Source: Effrenium voratum
Taxonomy: Eukaryota > Sar > Dinophyceae > Suessiales > Symbiodiniaceae
Direction of reading: 5' to 3'
NCBI GenBank assembly: GCA_963377175.1
Contig: CAUJNA010000447.1
Span: 486,056-550,055, forward strand
Length of the DNA: 64,000 bases
Below, in pieces: positions 56,209 through 64,000 of this stretch (its first letter is position 1; each line of letters opens with the position of its first letter). The position numbers were made by a program, and so were the translations under genes. The notes under the pieces were generated by a model, which saw only the letters and a program-made list of their open reading frames with translations, was not told the DNA's origin and ran no database searches.

Positions 56209-56407
56209 CTTAGAAAGACGAGCACAGATCATTTCGCAGCATTCTTGCATGTCTTCCGTTCGCACGTCTTCCCTTTCAATCCGAGGCACACGACGGGCAG
56301 GCCGAAAAGGCCGAGGGAAAGTATCCACATGCCACCTGCTGGGAAACACGTTCCCCGGCTCTCGCTGTTTCAGCTCCGTACTGTGGACGAAATCCATTTC
56401 GCACCAC
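56209..56407 (-). CDS. internal exon, unknown protein
   Basis: The minus-strand reading WCEMDFVHSTELKQREPGNV is followed by FPSRWHVDTFPRPFRPARRV and ends EMICARLSK. The acceptor is CTATGGTTTCTCAG and the donor GTTGGACC. The 199 nt run phase 2 to phase 0. The coding sense is strong. The protein is not recognised. Confidence 0.55.
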
Positions 56408-57528
56408 CTGAGAAACCATAGAAGGATTCGATTCCCCTGAAAATACCAACAGCGGTTTCCCATGGGTTTTAATGTGGTGCAGAAATTCGTCCATCCACGG
56501 TATGATGGACCTGATGTAATGGAGTGTAACCTAGCGTGTAGTCATATGTTCATAACATGTTTCATATTACGTGTTGTTGGCATGCGGTCTAAATTGTCAA
56601 TCAAGTGCTCAGTCGCAAGATAACCCAAAAGCTGCCCTGCCTCATGTCACCTTCTCAACAGCTTCAAAGTCAAAGGTTTGGCAGTTTCACACGTAAGGTG
56701 CGAGAAGCATGTTGGCTACATGTGCAGATGTCCAGTGCAAGTCGGGTTTACAGGTAGCCTTTAATCCAAGAGGAAGCAAGGCGGGGTTGAGGCAGCGTCC
56801 GCAACATTGATGCTGACTCTTGAGTTGGAGTTCAAAAGCCCGCTTTAGGTATTTCTGCAAACATGTGCCTTGTCTTTCTCCCATCTTGAAGAGGGTGGAA
56901 AAACTAGCATCCCAAGTGCAAAACTATGTATGGCACATAATGCTGCTTCTTCAGTTCCTTTTCCTTGTCCCAGCAACCAAGATCCAAACTGGCCGCAAGA
57001 TCTGAGCTGCGATAACAGCTGTTCAGTTCTCTTAAAAGGAACATTCAGGCCTACAAAAATCGGGTACATCATCTCAAGATACCCATCCGTTCACCGCCTA
57101 CTTTCTGGGCTTTGCGTTGACAACTCCTAAGCTAGCATAAAACCGGCCTTTGACCCTCATACATGTCTCGGATTGAAGAAGCTTGACATACTTCGCTGAT
57201 CTGCGCATGACAACACCCATGTCCTGACCCACTGCACATGCTCCGTACATAGTTTAGCTTCGAGACAGCCGGACGCCCTTTGAAAACACATCTTGAACAC
57301 ATGCAACTAGAATACTCAGTATGCCAAACGATCCCATCGCCATGACAAACAAACACATTCTGAGCCTGATGGCACTGTCTGCCTCTCTGGCTCTGCTTGT
57401 CAAAGGCTACCTTGGCAACAACAACAGCAAAAGACTTTCTATCAAATGGTACAAAGACAAAACCCCTGTAGAAAGCAGCATGCAGCTTCAGCAACCATTA
57501 TTCATAATGCAACCATCGCCAAGCTGAG

Positions 57529-57621
57529 TTAAGGGAGCCTGCGGCGCCTGCCTCGCTGCGCCACGTCCACGAGGACGTCTAAGGCTGCACCATAGGCCGA
57601 CGTCTCATTCAGACGCCTCGC
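57529..57621 (-). CDS. terminal exon with basic C-terminus
   Basis: The exon has thirty codons plus stop: ARRLNETSAYGAALDVLVDV then AQRGRRRRLP. The acceptor is TATTTGTTTTTGAG, and the exon is in phase 0. A short alternative terminal reading, VIAMSLDFLDGYLVQPSDS, lies upstream near 57866-57925. Two genes or alternative ends are possible. Confidence 0.5.
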   Translation of the reverse strand, partial: ARRLNETSAYGAALDVLVDVAQRGRRRRLP

Positions 57622-58710
57622 CTCAAAAACAAATACCGAGGGGTAGGAGGTGTGTCTTGGACAGTGCTTCCCCTTTGGTGGGTTGAAAAAGGTTGGTTCG
57701 AGGTTAGGGGCCTTCCCATTGAGCTTCAAGGTAAAGAACCATGGAGATAACCCGAAAGCTGCCACTTGTTCGAGGCGTTCGCCTGGGTTCCATCAGTCGC
57801 CAACCAAAGCAAACTGAACAAAACACAACATACTGTACCAACACAAGAACGACATCCTAGCCTCATTACGAATCTGAGGGCTGCACGAGGTAGCCGTCCA
57901 AGAAGTCCAGCGACATGGCAATGACCTGCGATCGAGCATGGCCCTGGATCGCTCACACCAGTGGGTCTTGCCCAACTGAATCAACCAGAAACAGGACCCT
58001 GTATCAGACAAGCACTGCTAAAGCTTCAAGCTCCCAGCCATTTAAGGTTCTGTGCATGTTTAGGAGACCGCCAAAAAAAGCACCTTGTTTTGCCAGGCTT
58101 GGAAAGTAACATATCACATTCAAAGCATCCAGGTTTGGTTCCAAGCATCTGGGCCACTCGCATTTGTAGCTGGCTGGCCATCCGTACGTCAACCTATGGA
58201 TGGTACCTATTTCGCAGAAATCCCTTGTAGGTACACTCCCGTCGTATTGTGAGACGTTGCTTTGATTTCGGCGCATGTTCGTGTGCTGTTACCAACACTC
58301 TGTGGATGATTCAACACTCCGAAATATAAGGTGACATGCCTTGAGCACTGGCTTTGCTGGTTATTGCTAGTCATGCGATGTTTCAGGCCTGCTGCGACAT
58401 CAGAAACTTGCTTGAAACCTCAACATGCCAATAGCAGTGAAAGTGAATCACAGCTGCCAAACTGCTGCAAGTTATAAGAGTTTCACTGCGCGTTATACAC
58501 GTTGAGCGGTAGTTCACGGATCTCAAGGAGCTCCGTTACGCCGCGCCTTTGGAATGCTGGCCAAACAATGTCAGGGGCCGAATCTCACGGGAGACACATG
58601 CTTCCCCTTCATTGTACTAATGATTGTAAATAATTACATACATGTATAGTCTTTGCTCCGTCAATAAGTCACCATACAGTGCTCGAGCAAGGTCGCTCTG
58701 TTGCTATTGC

Positions 58711-58782
58711 CTGGTGAGCAACCGCCGCTTTAACCTCATGCTCATATCAAAAAGGCATCCGCGAGCAAGCCCCCGCATTCCG
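58711..58782 (-). CDS. short internal exon with a GC donor
   Basis: The minus-strand reading GMRGLARGCLFDMSMRLKRR ends LLT. The acceptor is TTGGGCTTGTTGCAG. The donor would be GCAATAG after CACCAG, a non-canonical type common in dinoflagellates. The 72 nt run phase 2 to 2. Confidence 0.42.
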
Positions 58783-58789
58783 CTGCAAC

Positions 58790-60380
58790 AAGCCCAAAAC
58801 GGCCGAAACCCCAAACCCCGCCCAAACGGCCGGTAGATTTCGCGAAATGAGGACGAGGCATAGATGACAGCCACCACCACAGGTGAGGCTTCAGCCCATG
58901 CCAGGCCTGCCCAAGGTGACACTCAGAGTGGGTAAAATGACACCTCAACTTGGGCACTTCGGCCACCGACCATGGGTAACTTGTTCGATTTAGTGGAAAT
59001 GTCATCTTTGTAATGGTTTCCCCCAATGCTCATCCTATGTAAAGGAGCTTTTGATCAACCCCCATGTGACCGCAAAATTGGCAGCAGTATTCACACAATG
59101 CACCAGGCCTACATGCGTGCGTTCTCGATCCACCAAAATGAGATTCAGGATTCACTGCTCAGTAGCACATCTTTTGATGTCGCAAGCAGTTGGTGGCTGG
59201 GAAACGCAAACACAGTCAGCACCAAATCTTCCACTTATTCCTAGGGTTGCTGGAGGCCAGAAGCCCATACCCAAAGGGCGAATGTGAGACAAAACCTGGA
59301 TCTTCTACTTGGGAACAGTGGTGCTAAGGTTACGTTTCCAAGCGTGTTGCCAGGGAGCACACACACGCACACCCATTTTGCCAACCAACCAAAGATGACC
59401 AAACTGAACAAGCTTCTATAGCTCACTGATTGAAATAGGCGGCTCAAATGCTTTCCAACGATCTGCACTTGCAAAAGCACACTCCCGCACCACAAAAGCA
59501 ACAGCATAATTAGTTGGGCGGCGAGGTGATAGTGCTAGCAGTGCCGGATCTCATCGAATCTCAATCAGTCTAGAACCTTCGAGTATGCTTGCTTGCCAGA
59601 TTGTCACTCAGGATACCGGATGGCCTGCGGAAAACTGGCCAAGTTGGCATCTCGCCCTCAAAATGCCTAAAAAGCACACGATCCGGGCAACAGGAACCTT
59701 CTGGAAGCAATCGTTGCAGTGGCCACAGCTTTCAAGCCACAAATCATCCTCATTTTGTAGTGCCCAACTAACTCAATGGGCATTTGTCACACTCATGTCT
59801 TTAGCAAACACATGCATCGGGACTTGGCCATAGTTCCTAAGCTGGGATCCCTCGGGGCAAGATGGCTTCGTTGGAATGATCGCCGGCCTAGTGACGCAGC
59901 ACCCAGCAGCGCTCGCACATAACCTGTGATGGAAAGTGACGTGCCTGCAACATGAAGCAACAGGCATTGACAATTGAGTCATTTCAGGATGAGCACGAAA
60001 ACAACCAACATAACTAACTTCCTGCTGCAGATGAGTGCTTGTTACAACCTGCAAGAAACCAGGATGTTTGAGATGGTGCGAGCTAGACCAAACAAAGCCA
60101 ACAACAGTTGCACAAAACGTCATGCGTCGGGAAGCTGTCCTAGCTTCCGGCACGGTATGGATTCCCTACTGTGGATAAACGAATCCAGCATCACCCAAGA
60201 AACCCTGGAATGATTTGGCTGCCCTGAAAATACGCACAAACAATGGTTTCAAATCATGGTTTCATTTTGTGGTGCGAAATGGATTTCGTCCATCCACAGT
60301 ACAACTAATTGTCCGCAATTCCAAACACAACACTGTTCTGTCCTCAAAGCCGCCAAAAAAAGCTTAGCTTGTGGGTGAAA
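58790..60380. other. no supported gene
   Basis: I found no exon with good signals on either strand. The frame above 58790 (AEASPVVVAVIYASSSFREI on the minus strand) is open but ends in the acceptor tract of 58711-58782. Confidence 0.35.
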
Positions 60381-60593
60381 TTCGGAAACTCCACGACTAA
60401 AACAACTAACAACAAACCCACTAAAAACCACTAAAAAACACTAAAAACCTAAGTTGAACCGGAGGGTTCGCTGGGAACCGCCCAGAATCACTTTGTTTTT
60501 TTTTGCTGCGTGCGGCAGAGCGACACACTAGGTTCGGCCAAAGCAGCAGCACATCCGGCGGCTTAGCCATGGCAGGCCATGAGCTGTCGTTGC

Positions 60594-60800
60594 CCTCAGA
60601 TCCCCTGCTGAAAGTTTAACTGAAAAAAAGGTACCCAAAATGGCTTGCCCTGGTAAGTGGAAAAATGGACCAAAACCTGTGGTCCCCTGGTGGTTTAATT
60701 TTGACCCATACCCAGCTTTTAGTGGGTTGAATGGAAACCACCACTAAACACTAAAAGGCGAAAAAGCTAAGGGGATGGCTGGGAGCCACCAAGTGACTAG
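60594..60800. mobile_element. family C element with a nested insertion
   Basis: CCCTCAGATCCCCTGCTGAA at one end and GGCTGGGAGCCACCAAG at the other, with AGTGGGTTGAATGGAAACC inside. The family sequence is interrupted at about 60620-60713 by a 94-bp AT-rich segment (GGTACCCAAAATGGCTTG ... TTTTGACCCATACCC). A diverged relative lies at 60380-60480. Confidence 0.65.
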
Positions 60801-63227
60801 TCAGCGCCATTGCTTGCCTTATCATTCTCAGATGCCCAGTGGATTTCCTTTTTGGAAACGAAGGGCATCCTTTTTTGGTTGGGAGAGTTGAAAGGGGACG
60901 GATCTTCCCAAGCAAAAGGAAATAGGGCGCCACTGGGCAACTGGGCATTGAACACTTAAAGACCATACTCTCCTTGCATCCTTCCAGCCTGAGCAAGCAG
61001 TGAGAGGAGGGAGAAAAGGGGGAAGGATTCTCGCAGTCTAATCCGTAAAGAAGAGGTTCACTCTTCCAAACTCGATCAGACCAACCTGTGATGCAAAGGC
61101 ATTTCCGATTCCTGGTCAACGTGTTGTGCCTTGAGCAGCTCGCGGAGTCGACATGCGGAAACAGCTTCAAGCACAAAGCGCCACGTACGGCCTAAGATAC
61201 CCGTTCATTAGCCAAGCCCTGTTCGGCATCCGCCGCCAGAATCCGTGCAACAATGAATGGCATGCACTAAAATGATGGCAGCACTTAGATGGTACGAAAG
61301 GTGTCTCCGTGACGACATGGCGGCCTGACCCGTTCAAGCCATGCACTGGCTGATTCAACAACATCTGGAAGTATCGATAAACCCTACAAGTGATTTGCAA
61401 GGGCGTGTGCAGAGAAAAAAGGAAGAATTGAGAGGGGAAGCCACAAATCCTAGGACTCGTCAATAATACAAAAACAGATACATTGGCAGGCACACAAGCG
61501 CTGGGACACCAATCCGCCCATAGTTAAATATCATAACGGACAAGCAAGCAAGCAGCACCTGGTGCAGTGTCGCCGCTACAGTAAATTCCTACCTAAGATC
61601 TAACCTGCCTGTATCTACCGCGGATCCCCGGAAGAAACACACACACAAGGGAACCAGCCACAAAATGTAGCGAGTCACTGTATTTCCTGGCTCTTTTCGA
61701 AATTGAACGGCTTCAGCGCAAACATGACTTCACGGCACATCTCAAAGAGGTTTCAGCAGGAGCACACCCAAAATGACAAATTCACATATATTGAAACACC
61801 CACGAGTACTTGGGCTCTGGGGCCGGGATCTTCAAAGGATTTGATGGCAGGGTAGCAATAGGCAAAGCCCGCGCGGCAGGTTTTCAAACAGAAAAGCTCA
61901 AACTCTTTGGATTACTGGACTAGCCTCCTCTGTTGGAAAAGACCTCAAACGCTCGTGGATGGAAAACTGGTCACATGGATGCAGACATGTTGCACATCCG
62001 GTGGCTCTTCCAATCTCATCCCTAGGGTTCAACCCCCATCAGAAGAATTGTTGACCCAATGTGGATCATGCTGTAAACAATGGTGGTGAAATATGAACCC
62101 AACCATTGGTTTCATGGTGGCAACTGAACCCCAGTGTTGTCTTAAAGACATGCAGCCTCATGCAGCTGTCTTTTCTTGCAAGGTGTGACTCGCAGCAGCT
62201 TGCTGTTGCAGCTTCAATTCATGGTGAGATTTGCCGACACCAAGCTGCAAAGAGCCCACGTTTGCGTGAAAGCCACCACACGTGATACAAGCAACTCACA
62301 GCATAAGCATCCTCTGAGCGAATGATCACACTCAACAGCTCGCAACACCGGATGCCAATTCTCTATACACATCTGCTTCAACTCTAAACCCGTGTCAAAC
62401 CATGATATTGAGCTGGTGTCGGGTGAAACGATTTGGCTGGCTTTTGAAGCCAAGCTGCGACTGCTTCTTTATCCCTCCGTGTGAATGCTTTGCGAGAGAC
62501 ACGTGGAAGTTGCTCTTTTCGAATTGACAGCACTAAAGGCTTGCATCTTAATGGCGGGCCCAATATCTACCGCGCGGTCGCTGCAAACTTGACATGCACC
62601 GGCGGCGGCACGTCGAAGCAAGCACCTGGCAAACATGAGACAGCCACAAACTGGGAACACGTCACTTGGGCGTCGCTTGTCGTTCAAGACTCAAATGCAT
62701 TCACATCGGCATGATGATTGGAATCCCATCAAGTCGCAGGTATTTCACTTGTGTAGCTGTCAAATAGATTTGCCAAGCGCCCTTATACAGCCATTTCATA
62801 GCGCAAGGGAGTGGTTTCACAACAAACCACATTGTTGAACACCTTCTGTCAGCATGCGCAGTTCATTTCATAGTACCGAGCCTTGAGGCTGGATAATGTC
62901 TTACCAGAAAGCGCTCGCGGCTGAGACCGCACAACTTTGGGGTCGTTGAAGCCTCACCAATCCCAAACCTTTGCTAAGCATTGGCTGCCTATTTCTGAAG
63001 AACCTCCTCGCAATAGCTATGGGATACTCCTTTAATATGACCATTAGATGACTGCATGGATTGTGTGATCTGTGCCGACACATGTGCGGCAACTCGCGCA
63101 GCCTGGAGCCCTACGATGTACACAGCCTCAACAAAGAAACGTCTTCCTGTGGAATGTTGCCATCCCCAAAGCAAAATCGGAACAACTGTCAGTAAATGCC
63201 TCATGTCAACTCAGTTCATCAAGCGCT
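60800..63227. other. no supported gene
   Basis: The sequence is mainly AT-richer intron or intergenic DNA. The frame STGHLRMIRQAMALTSHL (60800-60855, minus) ends at the family C donor and may be a small exon. Confidence 0.35.
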
Positions 63228-63294
63228 TTAGCGGCAAGGCATGGCGTGGACTTTCTTGAGGTCCCCGACATCTCGCCACTGTCTCTGAACTGGG
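63228..63294 (-). CDS. terminal exon after a family C intron
   Basis: One base completes the split codon, then PVQRQWRDVGDLKKVHAMPC, R and TAA. The acceptor GAGGGCAG is the end of the family C element. The phase matches exon 63398-63502. Product unknown. Confidence 0.55.
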
Positions 63295-63400
63295 CTGCCC
63301 TCAGATCCCCGCTAAAAGTTTAACTTTTGGTGGGTTAAATGAAAACTACCACAAAACACTAAAAGGCTAAGAAGCTAGGGGGATGGCTGGGAGCCACCAA
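63295..63400. mobile_element. family C element that is exactly an intron
   Basis: On the minus strand the 103-nt intron 63295-63397 begins GTGGCTCCCAGCCATCCCCC and ends GGGGATCTGAGGGCAG. Both ends coincide with the repeat consensus seen at 55868 and 60594. CACTTG precedes the donor here and in the 60594 copy. Confidence 0.75.
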
Positions 63401-63502
63401 GTGAAGAGTAAACCCCCGGCCTTGTGCTGTAAGCTGCGCCACGTGAGTGTCCTTGAGGATTGTGGCACCTGGCCAACTGGGATGGATTCATCCAGGCCCC
63501 AG
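63398..63502 (-). CDS. exon before a family C intron
   Basis: Thirty-four codons: WGLDESIPVGQVPQSSRTLT then WRSLQHKAGGLLFT. The acceptor is TGGGGCTTGCAG and the donor GTGGCTCC. The 105 nt run phase 2 to phase 2, and splicing continues in frame into 63228-63294. Confidence 0.55.
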
Positions 63503-63557
63503 CTGCAAGCCCCAAATGGTTCCCTTTGTAGAAATTACGTGTCGCGAATAATGCTAA

Positions 63558-63672
63558 CCCCGGATTAGTAAACCTCTGGTGGATGAATAGGGGGGTGTCC
63601 CCTTTTGGTGGGGATTCATCACTTTTGGAGAGAACACCCCCCTAATAATGGGACGGGTTTATTAATCCTGGG
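63558..63672. mobile_element. family D inverted-repeat element (115 bp)
   Basis: The ends CCCCGGATTAGTAAACC and GGGTTTATTAATCCTGGG are inverted repeats. Inside, ATAGGGGGGTGTCCCC faces GAACACCCCCCTAATA. ATTCATCACTWTTGGAG recurs at about 54989, the only sign of a second copy. No TSD is evident. Confidence 0.65.
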
Positions 63673-64000
63673 TCAAAATTTCTCAGTTGCAGCTGTTGAG
63701 GAAAATGTAGGCCCATCTATTTCACATCAGTCTGATATTGCCTGAATATACAGCTCTTGTGCAGGCATTACGCAAGCTCTTGCTGGTGATATCATTTGAA
63801 CTAGGACCTCTTACGAGTTGAGGATAGGTGGGTTGTCCAGCTTCAATAAACAACTGTGTCCACACTTACTATGACTCTGACAGCTAGCGAACACTCAAAT
63901 TATTTGTCTTTTTCATATGCAACCGTGACCTTTGGCAACTTTGAACTGAAACAATCCATGTAGCCAAAGCTTGTGTCCTTCAAACACAAATTAGGGCGTA

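Noticed and set aside
1..64000. Dinoflagellate spliced-leader gene or relict (CCGTAGCCATTTTGGCTCAAG)
   Set aside because: Looked for by eye on both strands and not seen; only weak partial matches such as CCAAAATGG at 60630.
1..64000. tRNA, rRNA and CRISPR arrays
   Set aside because: No cloverleaf with GGTTCGAATC-type arm, no conserved rRNA stretch, and the regular repeats have no spacer structure.

Overview
The window looks like nuclear DNA of a dinoflagellate, most like the intron-rich genomes of Symbiodiniaceae or Polarella. No open reading frame longer than about 200 codons is credible outside simple repeats. Coding sequence instead appears as many short stretches (36 to about 380 bases), almost all on the minus strand, bounded by plausible AG acceptors and GT (rarely GC) donors. 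One gene resembles a protein family I remember as widespread in dinoflagellates. Long unidirectional, exon-poor stretches and dense microsatellites fit that lineage. No rRNA, tRNA, CRISPR array or prokaryotic operon was seen. All exon calls were made by eye from splice signals, phase arithmetic and codon sense; they are not confirmed gene models.

Layout. 0-35 kb: scattered minus-strand exons of several unidentified genes. They include a terminal exon at 2.75 kb, a membrane-protein C-terminus at 16.1-17.5 kb, a TraB-like exon at 25.8 kb and several clear internal exons (31.5, 33.3, 34.3 kb). Between them lie short repeats of about 80-130 bp with terminal inverted repeats. 35-39.7 kb: a GC-rich block with a lysine/alanine-rich terminal exon, a 50-bp minisatellite, degenerate 268-bp and 112-bp tandem repeats and a TTTCCGAC-rich tract. 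39.8-42.3 kb: a multi-exon minus-strand gene of the dinoflagellate family, apparently frameshifted. 42.7-45.7 kb: CAGA-rich and very long trinucleotide/GGTT microsatellites. 45.9-49.8 kb: a second multi-exon minus-strand gene with introns as short as 47 nt and consistent phases. 53.8-54.6 kb: a CA-based array. 55-63.5 kb: more minus-strand exons.

The most interesting system is a set of at least four short inverted-repeat families (called A, B, C and E here) that behave as introners, meaning transposable elements that become spliceosomal introns. In the best case (63295-63397) a family C copy is exactly the 103-nt intron between two coding segments whose phases match. Family A copies sit in the introns at 23368-23447 and 5950-6082, both phase 0/0. 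Family B has a terminal repeat that reads as a GT donor at one end and an AG acceptor at the other, with a 4-bp target duplication in one copy. Introners are known from dinoflagellates, so the phenomenon is established. What is specific here is several families mixed within 64 kb, some apparently active in coding sequence and others decayed inside larger introns.
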